The position numbers and the translations under genes are program-made. From Apostichopus japonicus (Eukaryota; Echinodermata; Holothuroidea; Aspidochirotida; Stichopodidae), in assembly GCF_037975245.1 (NCBI RefSeq), contig NC_092564.1, forward strand, positions 16,322,984-16,386,983: DNA of 64,000 bases, in the 5' to 3' direction. A model generated the notes under the pieces. It was not told the DNA's origin and ran no database searches. It worked only from the letters and a program-made list of their open reading frames with translations. Position 1 is the first letter of the stretch. Each line of letters begins with the position of its first letter. Below are positions 1 to 14,300 of the stretch, piece after piece.

Positions 1-451
1 TGATTTGACCTCCAACAACTTGCAGCTGTTTTTTGTATAATTTACAATCTTGTTTAAAAAATCTCTTTTCATCTGTAACAGAATATGTAAAACCTGTCAC
101 ATCTTCTTTGGCTTTGTTGTGGAATGTAAATGTATCTAATACAATGTAAAACCTGTCACATCTTCGGGTTACTTTGGTTTCTGTTATGATGAGTTATGTG
201 TCTAGGCCTTTCCAACTGCTTGTTCTCTGACGGGCTTAGAATAAATAAAAAGTAAACGAATGATGGAAAACTGGGAAATTGTTAACAATTTTAAACAGAG
301 CAAGGAACTTTTTTTTCTAGAACAGGATTGGAATGAGTGACCTCATGATCACATGTGAGTACTATGAGCCCTTTTTTGGAAGGGGGGGGGTGTTGTCAAT
401 CTGGCAACCCCAGCCAAAAAAAATTAGTATATAGGGATTTCTACCAACGAA

Positions 452-505
452 AAGCTGGATAGCTTAGTTGGTAAAGCATAGGACTTGCTGTAATTGGTCC
501 ATTGA
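452..505 (+). repeat. Degenerate tRNA-derived SINE head
   Basis: The stretch contains TAGCTTAGTTG, a perfect fit to the Pol III box A consensus TRGYNNARNNG, followed by sequence reading like a tRNA D-arm and anticodon stem. No convincing box B follows within 60 bases. It is best read as an old SINE fragment, not a working tRNA. Confidence 0.4.
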
Positions 506-749
506 AGCAACATAATAGGTGTATAAAAAAGTATGCTAACGAGGTCCTCATGATAGAATACAGTAAGGAAAACAAACAATAACTACATTCTCCTTAAGCC
601 AGCTTCACAAAGACAAAATAATTTACAATGATCATTTTTTTATTACAGAATTCTTAACAGAGTACTGTACAAAGCACTGAATACTCACAACATCAAAAAT
701 TATTGCAGTTCCATTGTCTGACCACAATTATTTGTCATTGGGTTGATTT

Positions 750-789
<40 letters not shown>

Positions 790-2564
790 GCATACAACTA
801 AAGATAACATGTTACACAATTAATGTGTCCTTTTCTCCAAACACTTCCATTGCCAAGTTTTAAATAGTTCATTTGAAATGGGGGGAAATGGCAGAAGGAA
901 GAGGGGAGGGTCACTTCACTCTGTTTAACCCCCTGCCCCACCGCCTCCTTCCCCCCCCCCAAAAAAGAGGAAAATCATGCCTTGGAATTCTGTGAAACTC
1001 TTGACATGCCTGCAATGGTTTATGATATCAAATTGAACTTTCGATCCAAATAGGGAAACTGGCACTTATAACTGAAGATAAAATGTACATATCTGTATAG
1101 AGACTGTGTCAAGTTCAAATAAATATTGTTCTGCAAGGTTAATATAATAAACATGAAAATGAGGAATAGATGATATATAATCACACAAAAAAATGTACAT
1201 AAAAACGATACAAAATGAGCACTTGAAATAAAGGGACAAAATACATCAAGTGCTTATGAGATGCGTTTCGTTGTTGATATTGCATCCCCTCAAGAGTAAT
1301 GTACTACTATCACAAAGCACACTAACATCCTGCACAGCAGAAAAATAGCTTCGGACACTCCATCCCTAGCTATCTGCTTCTGCAAGACACACTAGTGGTG
1401 TTGATATAATTTGGGATCAAAGCACTGACTGGTTTTCAAGGAATCCTGTTTAATCCAAAAAATCAACAGTTTTCACTATTGCTTATCAGCACGACAGCCG
1501 ACGGATCTCCGACATATTATTATGATGAATCATCTGAATAATGTTTGTAAAATCACCACTTGACAGTTTCCAGTACAGTATAAATCAACAATTTGTAATG
1601 ACAAAGCTATGGACAACTGGCTTATCTTTCTACTTTTCAACAAAAATTAAAACGCAAGTATCCCCTAAAGCCTATCTTCTCTGTGAAACCTGGTTTTTGG
1701 AATTTCTACTTTTCTGGTTGTTAACTAAGCTTGATACCTTTCTGGTTATAAATAATTTCTCTGTGAAAACTAACATGTACCATGACATATACAAATTAGG
1801 GATATGATCTGCTTTTTCCACCTGTTTGTTTGCTACAATTCATATAATTGTGATCAATAAAATGACATCAGGAAAAAAAAGTCAGATATTATTGAACTAT
1901 TCTACAATTCTCTTTTGGTTCTTCTACTTAATGAAAACTTCCACATCACACCATTTTCTCTTTCCTATCAAGCAACTAAAAATTTATTAAAATTAAACAC
2001 TGTTAATCAGTTATGATTTTCTTGAACCTGTGCAGATCCACCCTCCCCCCTCTCCCCCCCCCCCACCACGACATACCTACTAGAGTGATTTTCTGGCTGA
2101 AATTGTAAACAACACAACCTACTTTAACCGGACTGGAAAAGAGAAAAACTTTAACAGTCACTAGAATCAAGAAAGTCTTCCTGTAACACTGAAAAGCAAT
2201 AACACTTAAAAGGCTGTAGAAATATCAGAAATGCAAAACAGTATATAAACAACGCTCTTCATCATTGTTGACCCTGGTTACCTTGGGGCGGGCAAAGTTG
2301 CACCATGGAATGAAAATCAGTTGCACAAGAGAGGGACTCCACAAACCAGACTCTAAAATCCTCCACAAATAATACAAATTTTACGAATGAATATAAACGC
2401 AACTCCTAACGCATTATTTGTTATACAAATAACCAATGATGTATTACTACTCTACTATCCTACTTACTACTCCAGTCTCCATACTGTATTCTTATAAAGC
2501 ACTTAACATGACAAACAGCAGCAGAAGAGTTTCCAGGGTGGAGAGGAGGACAAGAGGTGGCTGG

Positions 2565-3116
2565 CAGTGGCGTAGCCAGAGGGGGGCCAGGGGGGGCAAT
2601 GCCCCCAAATTGCTTCGTGCTACAGTCTTGCCCCCCCCCCCAATTGAAATCCAGTGATGTATTCAAAATACTTCTTTTTTACATTTTTTTGAGATCTAAT
2701 CACAAGTATTCATACCTCAGGGCTAATGTTCATACTTCATTTAAGGTCAGAACTTGGTAATCAGACCGAGATATTACACATTTTGGGCCTTCATCATACC
2801 CACATACGGAGACCGTTGATCAATATCGTCCTACAGAATAAGCGCCAATAATTTGGTCGGTTGTATAACCATTACAAACTAGCGCTAGAAACCCATGTGC
2901 ATTTTCAGTGACCAATAATGCCACTCGTTGAGAATTTTCACTGCACGTATAGGCCTAGTGAAACATGTTCCACTGAACCATTGGATGTGTATTTGTGCAG
3001 ACAAGGTGCCCATTAATACATATATTTCTTGGTAATTCCTACTATCAACCATCACGGGGTTGCCCCCTTAAGAAAAATCTTGCCCCCCTAACAATAGAAT
3101 GCTGGCTACGCCACTG
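2565..3116. mobile_element. hAT-type MITE (non-autonomous), family 1
   Basis: A 552-bp element begins CAGTGGCGTAGCCAG and ends with its exact reverse complement, giving a 15-bp perfect terminal inverted repeat. It is flanked by GTGGCTGG (2557-2564) and GTGGGTGG (3117-3124), an 8-bp target-site duplication with one mismatch. That is the duplication size of hAT transposases. Subterminal G- and C-runs lie just inside both ends. It has no coding capacity, so it would have moved in trans. It is related to the element at 38707-39358. Confidence 0.88.
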
Positions 3117-4882
3117 GTGGGTGGAGATCTAAGGATTGACTCAACCCACCCATTAAATATCAATGCAACAAAAGTTTTCAAAGAGTGATAAATTTTGAAC
3201 TTGTAAGGCTCACAGCTGGAGATGACTCCATTACAAGCAAAGTGATTGCATGGATAAGATATTTGTGCACTGAGTATAAATCACACATCTCTACCGAGAG
3301 ATTCCTACTTAACATGTAACATCTGCCCGTGAATACCAAAAACGATAGCAAAGTGACGACTGAAGCTTGCTGAGTTTCAAAACAGAGACGCCAAGACGGC
3401 CATTCTACAAAACACTTGAATACTAACTGGATGCTGAAACCAATTTGAAGATCTGTTAACTTCCAATTAAAAATTCACTAGTCAAGGCAATAACTCGGTC
3501 TACTCTATGATCGAGTAGAAAAACAAATAAGTGGTGTACATTGCAACAAAAGGGATATTGTCAACTGTGATTGAATCCTCTCAGGTCTCACCCAACATGT
3601 TCATGACATAAACCATCCTGTTTCTGCATTTTCTACATCTCAGCTACGGTAAGTTAACCAAGGACAAAGGATGGCGATCACTGATTAGTCCTCCATTCGT
3701 ATGATTGAAATTTAAAATGACCATCGACTACTGACGTGGAACCTCCTTGGATGTGTCTTCTATCGATGATTATGAGTCTACACAAAATGCTGCAGACACC
3801 TCATCCTAATCCTACAGTACAACCGATAAACTCTCTGGACACAATTGCACCAATGCTTAAATTTCTAAGGTAGACAGGCCTTACTTAATATTTGATCTCA
3901 ATTGGCATGGCTTGGCTGAGGCCAGCGTCTGGTAAAATTCAACTCTTTATGGCTGAGATTCCTTCAGTAGAATGGAAGAATTCTTATATTTACATACTTA
4001 TTTTTGTTGTCTTTTCATCACACTAGCACACTTGGTTGATCTCCACAGGTGGGAATTTGTTAACAGTCCAATCATGGGTGAAAATTTGCTTGCAATGTTA
4101 CTTGTTTACTCTAAGAAGTAAATATATCAATAAACAACAAGTGCTTAGACCCAAAGGATAAGACTTGCAGCTGCTGTTACAACTTTGAAAGAAAATACTT
4201 AAATGTGCAAAACAGAAACAAATAACTGGTCATTTAAGTAGATTAACTTTTTGCACCTCCCGTCTTATTGTGACCTTGAATTTCCCTTCCCCCCCCCAAA
4301 AAAAAGACTTGAAAATAATGTGATTTTTCCACCAAATGAGGAGATAGGCATCTGTACAGACTTGAGCTGGGAATTCAAAGACAAGTGTGTCATGTGAAGA
4401 GGCTCCCTCAGCTAGTTTACCACACTATGGGGAATTTTAACTATGTACTGATATGAAATGGTTTTTTTTAAAAGATAGCAATACTACCATATGTACCCTG
4501 TCTTTACACAGCTTAGGCTAACAGGCTACATCCTTACAAACCATTGTGAGCTTTGACAACACCTAAAAGTCTATTGATTTCATGGAAAGTTTTCAATTGC
4601 ACCATTTTCTCTGGGGAGGAGGAGGAAGAGAAGGAGGAGGAGGAGGGGGGGGGGGGGGAAAGAAGCTGCTATGCCATCAAGGGGAGGGATGGCTCCTCCT
4701 CTTTAAGAAAGTTTTGTAAAATGGAGGGTGCCTAGATACATGGTAAATTATTTTGCAACTTTTTGAAACAATGTTGAGGAATTTTCAACTGTTTGGATTG
4801 TGCTGTACATATTTGTTATAGATTGGTGTGCTGTACACTAGGAAGTTTTGTAATATTCTGCCTACCAGTACAAATGCTTCCT

Positions 4883-4888
4883 TTTATT
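4883..4888 (-). terminator. Candidate LMBR1 polyadenylation signal
   Basis: Plus-strand TTTATT reads AATAAA on the minus strand, about 440 bases downstream of the LMBR1 stop codon. It is the best-placed canonical signal, but no cleavage site can be confirmed from sequence. Confidence 0.4.
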
Positions 4889-5327
4889 TAATTTTACAAC
4901 ATAAAATATGCAATCCACCACCATTAGCTGCTTTAGGAAATCAACTTGATTGACACATACCAAAGGAAACTTAATTCCAAAGTTAAACGCTCAATGTGGC
5001 CACAGACACAGACAAGCACGGGATGTATAGAATTTAACACAACTACTGAGTTTTACAATGAGTCGAAGCAACTAGTTCATATTACGACTATTGCGTTTTC
5101 CTTTTTAAGTGATCCAAGCTTTATAAGGTACACCCTTACCACACAGTCTTTTCACTGCAAATGATTGGCATCACAATAATGTGGTCTTTTGATCAACAAT
5201 CAAACTGGAAAAAATTGTGACAACAAAATATAGCCAAATATAAAAAACATGCATAACTAGTTGGCATCTTATCACCGCTGCCTCTGTTAATGCCCTTCAG
5301 TTCACCGGAGACACAGAGAAACCTGCG

Positions 5328-8300
5328 CTAACCTACATTTTGCACCGTTTTCACGGTTACTCCATTAGGTGGGCGGGTCTGCTCCAAGTGAGCTCTCAGC
5401 CTCGTCTTGGAAGTGCGTACCGTCTCCACGTAGACTCGGACGCGTTGAAGGATGGTGTCTCTCACCGTCGAGGTGAACTTGTTCAGAATGCAGTAATAGG
5501 TCGCCACACCGAACAAAAAATTGTACGATATCACCAAATATACGTTATGCAACGAATCAAAACGCCCAAATTCTCCAAGGAGGTCAAAATTTGTAATGCC
5601 TAAAGAGGGAGTGAGAAAAAAAAAGTTAAAAAACAAAATTATGACCTTTTCGTGGCAACAAAAGTGGACAGAAATAAATCAAATCACAGGGCTTTTAGAA
5701 TTCTTTTCATAGAGGGCTCCTCCACCATTTGAATTATTCACTTGATCTATTAAACAGAGTGGAATTTAGCTGGAGCATCCGTGGACTAATGTACATTCAA
5801 CTGTGCAGCATAACATCACTTTGACTCTAAGAAAGATAACCTTTCTTTCATATATAGAAGAGCTAACTATGCACTTTCAGAAAAACTGGAATTTCATATT
5901 TAATTACTCAGCGGTATTACTCAGAGTAAGATTGCAAATATTCCCGTACGACACCCCACACGCTTTGTTTCACCCAAGGAATGTTTACCTGAGAAATATT
6001 TAACTAGGGAATGTTAATTAGCATGTAATATTACCCATTTCATATGATCGTTACCATTTCCCCCCTATAAACTGCGTATCTCGTGCGTTAGGCAAACAGG
6101 ACGATCTTGTAACATTTCGATACATTTTCCATATTATTTGAAATGAAACTGGACTGGTCAAACTAAATGAAACGCATTGCCATGTTACTTCAGTATGGCA
6201 TAGTTTTCATAGCTCTTTGTTAAACATTAAGCATTCTTTCAATCCTATGAAAACTTACCCAAGGTTCGAGAGAGCACAGGCAGTGCTGAGCTCATGATAA
6301 GCAGGACGAGGGAGTTCATGATAATTTTGGTCATGGGTGTGTCGTGAGGAACTGGTATCAGAGCACGGAAAAAGGGAGCACCATAGAAGCCTACCACTGA
6401 AGCGATGAGGAGGTAGCTGGTTCGGAGCATTGGTCAAGGTACAATTACCATATCAATTTGTACCTGTGTGAAATCATTTCTTTTTTACTGAAAACATTTT
6501 CTTTCTTTCTCCATTTTCATATTCAATCTTGATCATATACATTCTGTGGTATTCTTTTGATAACAGCAAAGGCAACAGCATGAGTTTTAAGTATCAAGTC
6601 AATTTATTTTACGACCATGTGAAGTCAAAGCCAGTGATTTCCTGAAGTTGTGACTACAGCTACAACAGCGAAAAATGCTGGGAAGCTGGAATCCATTTGA
6701 AAAAAATGTTACAAGCAAAATAAATCTGTTTGGTCAAATCAGGTTATTCATTGCTAAAGACTCAACTTTTCTAAAGCCATACATACAAACACAGAAAGCC
6801 TTACCAAATTCTAACAACCATTCAGTTCTGTGTATAACAAGGACACCAAGAAAGTCACTAAACTGAAATTGGAAAAGAGCAAAGAAATTTATGGCTAGAA
6901 CGGGAGTCGAACCAGAGACCTCTGGGGCGACTGGTTTAGCTAGAACGGGAGTCGAACCAGAGACCTCTGGGGCGACTGGTTTAGCTAGAACGGGAGTCGA
7001 ACCAGAGACCTCTGGGGTGACTGGTCTGGCTAGAATTGGAGTCGAAACAGTGACCTCTGGGGCGACTGGTTTAGCTAGAATGGGAGTCGAACCAGAGACC
7101 TCTGGGGCGACTGGTTAAGCAAGAACGGGAGTCGAACCAGAAACCTCTGGGGCAACTGGTTTAGCTGGAACAGGAGTCAAAACAGAGACCTCTGGGGCGA
7201 CTGGTTTAGATAGAACGGGAGTCGAACCAGAGACCTCTGGAGCGACGGGTTTAGCTAGAACGGGAGACTAACAGGAGAAGTTATCGAGAGCATCACATTA
7301 CATACTGGAGTAGTCAAAGATAAATGCAACCAAGGCTTATTTTAAGTGGTTGGCGAGCCCCTAGTTGATAGATGCATAGGCAAACTTTGCCGGTACCCAT
7401 GGCTGTTCATTTCCATAACGGCTTGGTGCAGCTATTTGAGACGAACCGATGTTAAGGATATCTTCCAATCATTTAGGACGCCTGCAAATAACCTAATGAC
7501 GCTAAAGGGTATGTGAAAGGTCACTTGAAGATAATGACATCATATCACTTAAGAAACAAATTTTGAGACTGCAAAAGGATACAGAATTAGTGTGACTTCA
7601 ACAATAGCTCCAAATGGTCCAAACATTGAGAGAGAAACTTTACCCACTCCTGCTTCCTACAGAGAGAAAAGAAGAGAAAGAAATATTGTCAACATGAAAG
7701 AAATGGGTGCCGACAGAGAGTGTTTACAAAAAAAAAAAAATGCTCTAACTAGGTAAAGAGATATTATGACATCAAAATTGTCAGGGAGAACTTAACCACT
7801 AAGTTCACAACTTAGACAAAATCTACAGTGACTTTCATACTTGACTGTATGCATGAACCTTGAATACCATTAAATCTTGTACGATTTTTGGTTTCATTAG
7901 AAAAGAAAGGATGCAATTAACTTAAGGTTGTAATCAACAATGATTTGAATGCAGCTGTAAAGCAATCCCAAGATAGTTGGCAAAATCTTCATTAAAATTC
8001 ATAGTTTCTAGCTTTTTTTACTCATACGGTAAAACACATTTGCATCCAACTTTTGTTTAGAATTTCAATTGCTCATAAATTTGCTTAAATGTTTTAATTT
8101 AATAGCAATCCTGATATGGATACGCGCAGACATTATGGAAATGTCCGAAACACCGCTGTCATATTTCTTACCTTTATACTGACAGGTAAAGCCTTGATGC
8201 CGAATAAAAGTCGAAAAACGTTAAGACCGACGAAGAAGAGAAATAAGACTGCGAGAGCAAGCAGTAGCATCCACAGCAGCGGGTAGAAGAGGTTCCTCTG

Positions 8301-11300
8301 CCACGAAGATGCATTTAGTTTGCGCTCGTATTTCTTCAGGTCTTTCTGGGTCTCTTCAAGTTCTTCCATGAGATGAGATTTTTGGCCGTTAATTGGTCTA
8401 TCTTGGTTGTCTAAACCTGTCGAGATGAATCATGATTGCGTTAATCGGGGAATTCTTGAATCAGATGGATAAATTGATCCAGTGCGTGGGTATACAGTAG
8501 AAATTCCAATGTTTAAGATTTTTAAGAATCCAATATCTGAAGGTTTCCTTCTTGGGATATCATGATTTTCACATCATATTGTGTTAAATTGACGTGACCG
8601 TTGAACTCCACTGAAGACAACAGTTGAGTGTCCACTAGGAGAGATCCTTATACAGAGTATGAAATACATACAATCCTTCTTTCTTGAGATATTTTGTTTA
8701 CTAAGTGTGTAGAATTTCACCTCTGTTGAGTACTACGGATTAAGTGGGGGCAGTGTTAAAACAATATTGTTCCTAGGATTTTAAAGCTAAAAAAAGTTTT
8801 CATCCATTCGAAATGCTTGCGTCCCTGCAGTCTACTTTGGAAACATGCATTTTAAAATTACTCCAGAGGAACACACAATACTTAGTTATAATGAACAATA
8901 ACATTGTTGTTAACTCTGTACCCAATCATCACAACCTGCGGTTGATCCTTACGTTTTATTTGTTTTGAAATGATTGGAAGAAAGTTTTGTTCTTTTGAGA
9001 AGAAGTGGTGGTTGTTTTGAAAAGAAAGAATTATGTATTTTTCTCAAGAATATCATGTTTTTAATGTTTTGCACAGGCCTAGTTGTGAGTGTGTATACTT
9101 GGGGTTTGTTTCTCAAGGGCAAGAAAGTTGCGTCTGTCAAACGCAAGCAGTGAGAAGACTTTGCATCCTTGGCTAAAATCCTTGCATCCGAGGACATAGA
9201 ATCCTGCACACTGGATCATTGGGGAAAGTGTGATAATGGACAGGGGTGGGGGAGGGGGGTAGAAGGATAGAAAGGGGGAGGAGTAACAGAGGTACACACT
9301 ATTGGATTAATAAACAAGAGGGGCATGGGTAATTGAAGAACAATCTACAATGATTAATAACTATGGATAAGGTGCTAATTGAACATTAAAGGTGAATGAA
9401 TCCTTGATTTGGTAAAAAGCATTCCATCCGGGAGAATAGTGTGAAGGGGTAAGGGGACACGTGGAAGGAGACCACAGTTAGACTAGATCCACTACCTCTT
9501 ATTTTTCTTTTCAGCACTTCTTCTTCCATCTGCGTTCTCTCGTACTCTTCTCTGACGTTCTCCATGAACTGCGGTTTGACCACAAAGTTGCCGATAACGG
9601 TGAACATTCGAGTGAATCCCAGCGGTGTAGAAACTGTTGAGGGATGTATGAATTTGGAATGTTTATGAAAACAATATTTTTGGTTTACATAATAATTGAT
9701 GAAAGACTTTGTTTTGTAAAAAAATTGATATCAGCAAAGGTAATGCCACCTAAACATTGGGAAGGGGGAGGGGTTCCAGCCCTAACTGGGCAAAGGAAGA
9801 TGGATTTTTCATCTATGAGCAATCTGACAGTTTGATCCATCTGATCTACACATTGCTTCAAGACAAATTCAGAATGAATTAACACTCTTCATTCGATTGC
9901 CATTCAACATGTAGTCTATTAAAGCCTAAAATCATCCCACGTGCATATGTGACAGCTTAACATCGAAACAAAAACTGCCTTCCGAGCAAAATATTATCAG
10001 ATCACCAGATCTCCAAAATGAAACATTTCAAATTACAGAACAGAACAGAAGAAGGTGACTGACACATCACTTTATCTGGCAGCAAGCGGTCAGGTTTAAG
10101 TATTTCTTTCTTCCTTACTTTGTTCTCCTTATGTCTGTTGGGCACTTTGGGTGATCTGGGAAAACCAAGTTAATCCCTCAATGAGAACCTACTCTCACTC
10201 TTCTTCTTGCCAAGGGTATGATTGCGACATAATGGCAACAAACAGAAAAATGCATTTGTTCATAATGTCGCCACTGGCTATTTTCAGTCAAACTTTCTTC
10301 TTTACAAATATCACAGACGACACCGAAACAGCGTAACAATAGAACAGGTGAGACGATTAGAGTGATACAGCTGATGTCAGGTAAAGGTTGCTCGGCTTCT
10401 CCTCGTGGAGGAAAAATGATAAGCATTTCAATCAGTGACTCATTTCTCATTTCATGTTAGACATGTTCCTCGATCAAAATGGCAATTGAATGCCCCACTG
10501 AATTATCGAGCCTCCACTGCTGGATTAGAGTGGTACGTGTGTTATATTGAAAGGCTAGAGGGATAGAGGGTTTCTTCTTTGAGAAAAACTTGTCCACTTT
10601 CAATCTGATTCCTTTTTTCTTTTACCTTGAACAGCTCTACTTCTTTTTCTTTTCTTAAGCATTTTTATGAGACACACTCCATACAATGATTTCTTAGCTT
10701 CTAACCGTGGAGATAAATTTCAGTAAGCATTGTGTCACCCTTCCAAAACAGCAATTGGACATTTCAACTACTCGCCCCCCCCCCCTACCTTCCCTTGCCC
10801 ACCCCTGCCACCCCTCTTCTTCAACACGAAACAGGGTATTACTTTTTTCCTACTAGAGGATTCATTCTTCATTCAAAAGTTTGCTGCAATAGGCTGTTTC
10901 TCTCCTAATAGCTTCCTAATTCCATTTCTTTTATTTAAATGGGATAAAGAATTTCAATACACACCAATCTGAAGATCTTTGTTTAGTCAATCTGTTTTTT
11001 GTGCAACTCTACACTGTAGCCTTTTTTTAAATCTTTGCCAAAAAAATATTCCATTTTGGAGGAAAATCTTGATACAATACTTACTTAAAAGTATGAAGAC
11101 TCCAAGAATGGACATGCAAGAGTACAGCAATGGTAAAGAAGAAGACCAAACACCTACAGGGAAATTGAAAAAGAGAACAACATAAATTTCATCAACTTTC
11201 CTGTTCCTGTTTGGCTTGTTGGGCTGTGTACTAAAACAAACTAGTTTCCTTTCTTAGTGAGCTTCAAACTGCAACTTCTTTGAAAAATCTTGACGGAACA

Positions 11301-14300
11301 ACCCTTGGCAATTCTCATAACATGATCAATCGTTAGACGACCTCTAGCTTTCAAATACTTTGAAAGAGAAAAACAACACAACCAACCAGCTCCAGCTTTA
11401 AAAGTTATGCAATTAATTTGCTGCATCACCCTCTCTCTCACCTGCCTCTTCTGAATCTGTCAAGACATAAATAACTTTCTACAAATTAAATTACAGCAAA
11501 TTATGGGGTTGGGGATCAAAACCAAACCAAATCGGCAGCTTGAAAAACTTCATGGACCTTCTTGCCTGTACATGGTTCAATGACTTACCGAACAATGTTT
11601 GAAGGCTGGAATCTTCTTCATCATCAAAGAGAGCACTAGCCACCCAGACGAGTCCAAAGATCAGAATGCTCAGCAGAAAGAGAACTAAGGTAGTCTCGAA
11701 AATTCGAGCTTTCAAACCCTGAGGGGGAGGGAGAGTAGAAAAATATAATAAAGTAAATGATGATACCAAACAAAATGTAATTAAAAACCTCTACTTTGGC
11801 AAATAGTCTCTGTCGGAACACCTTATGACTCGATTTAATTTATCAACTGTTGAGATTTAGTACTTAAGGGATGGTTCGGTTTCATACATAACCATTCCAG
11901 ACTTTTATACGGTTCTGTAGTACATTCTCCTGTATGCAAAGAGAAAGTTTAGTTGTATTACTGTGGGTCTGTTGTGTACTATAGCAATATAATACTGCAC
12001 TTAATGAATTTAAGTAATGAATAGGTGGTTACATGCAAATTGTACTAATAATGTTGGCATTTGACTTATTTCCTTACTTTAGACATTTTAGTTGTATTAC
12101 AGTGGGTCTGTTGTGTACTAAAGCAATATAATACTGCACATTAATAGGTGGTTACATGCAAATTGTACCTAATAATGTTGACCTTTGACTTATTTCCTAG
12201 AACCAGAGGTAAGAATCACATATCACTGGTTGTCATTCTTAGAATTTAAGGCAAATTAAAGAAATAAACTACTCTGATTGGTGGAAAGTGAACATGTGAT
12301 AGTGGGCACACTTCTTCAGCAACCTGTCCAGTCTTGTTCTACATAAAACAGACTTCTAAGAGCATGTTACCACTACACATACTTCAACAGAGAAGACTCT
12401 TATCACCAAAGAAATAAAAACTAAATCATCTATAAATCGATTTCTTGATCTGCTGAACCATCATCTCAGAATCAGAATTGAGCTGTATTGGACCAGAGAT
12501 GGAGGGCAGCAAAACAGGATCAACAAATCACAATTACACAGGCCACATGAACTACTAGGACTTAGCTGTTCATGACAGTCAGGTACTGCTTCATGATGCA
12601 AATGTACCATGAGTATATACCATAACAATGACTTGCTCTAAATGGTTACCTAGACGATGAGAGAACCAACCATCTCTCAGGTCCAGAAGGAGTTAATTAA
12701 CAGCGTAATGAGTAAGATTCCATTTTGTTCTATGATTGTGACTTAAAATTTCAAACTAAGTTTTCATTGGATGATTCATCCCATTCCCATGTAATCCATT
12801 TCTACCAAACACACCAACACAATACATGCAACACAACACAAAATACACGGTAACTTCATAATTGGTCATTTTACCTTTTTCCATCCGGCGAATCCTTCCG
12901 ACTCAGTAAACAGATAAGCAAAAGGCATCAGTACGAAAAAGGACAAATTAGAAAACAGGAAAATTTTGTTCCACAAACCTGCAGATGAGAAATACAAATT
13001 GCATCAATTTTACATATAAGGGTTCACGGTATTAAGTTAAAATGTCCTCCATATACCTGGAGAATTCAATATCTTCATTAAATTGAATAGCAAACAGAAG
13101 AAATTTGTGCGGGTATGAGCGGTAAACTGTTCTGTGCTGTAATTTGTATGTCTTTCAGTGCTATAATGGTTATGCTGGCTACCGCTGAGCTACATATGGA
13201 AACGAATTAATAACTCTACCGTAACTGACAAAGATTTTTATCATATAATTTTAGTTAATAAAGCTCTGAATTTATCTGTACCAGAGCAGCTGACACTGAC
13301 ATCTTAAGAAAATCTCACAAAGTTGATGAGTAAAATCATTTGTTTTTAAAGTGAATTTCGTTCATGGTATTAATACATGAATTTATACTGCACAGTGTAC
13401 AATAGCCTATAGGCTTTTACTGAGGGTTTTGTATCTTAAGATGAAATTTAGTAACTGTGTGAATGCTATATAAAGAAAATTAATTGCACTTTATGTTGAA
13501 TTCCTTAATCTGACATGGGGGCGTTATACTTTAGAATGATAAGGTAACCCCGAAGACACAAGACCTTAAGAATTTATAGTATAACATACCATTGAGACCG
13601 CAATTTAGGAACAATAGGTTTCCAGTGTTACAAGAGAAATTTTCAAAGATTTTCATACAATCTTTTGAGGAAACTTTGATGAACAGAACCTTGACTGAAT
13701 TACTTAGTGAAATAGAATAATACACCCGGCTTTCACCATTTTTTAACAATTTAAAATGTAAACCTGTAAAGAAAAGTTGTTTTTCTCTTTTCAAAAATTA
13801 TTATGTATGCTGAAACATATGGGGTGAAGACTGATGAAAGTTTCAAAGTTTTACCCTATATATTTATGAATTTGACACTGTTTGACACTTTTCCAGAAAA
13901 ATGGAACATTACTGGGCTTACCATGAATGAGGGAGCTATTCAACCATTTCATGTAGTAACTGTTTGGCGACAGTAGCAGTATCTCATTACTGACAATGGA
14001 CAACGGCAGAAGCAGGACGGCTCCTAGCGAGACAGTTAACGTGAAGGTGCATATCCACAGTGCTATCCGATACACCATGGCATCCTCTGCATCAGCTGAG
14101 AGAGAAAGAAAAGGACAAGATTCCATGAATGGGCTTATTAGAAGTTACTGTAGGTAAACTGCATACTGTACCTATAGAAAGTTACTGGGGGAAGAGACAC
14201 ACTAGAGAGGAGTCTGACCAATTATTGTCTTACACGCACACAACACATCTTCCCTCCCTCCCTCCCTCAATTGTCCCCACCCCTTCCTCCCATCATACAG

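Larger units (their letters stand above)
1..5327. other. Intergenic / possible LMBR1 3' UTR, no gene recognised
   Basis: No open frame here resembles a known protein, and no run of frame-compatible splice sites was found. The stretch contains an AT dinucleotide tract near 751-784, C and G homopolymers (C10 at 951-960, C11 at 2631-2641, G14 at 4645-4658), a degenerate tRNA-like box A near 455-475, and the hAT MITE listed separately. On the minus strand an AATAAA (plus-strand TTTATT, 4883-4888) lies about 440 bases below the LMBR1 stop and is the best nearby polyadenylation signal. The rest is probably intergenic. Confidence 0.6.

Noticed and set aside
6891-7118. Plus-strand repeat ORF of 75 codons
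   Set aside because: It is an artefact of a 45-bp minisatellite whose period is a multiple of three; it lies antisense in an intron with no splice or expression support.
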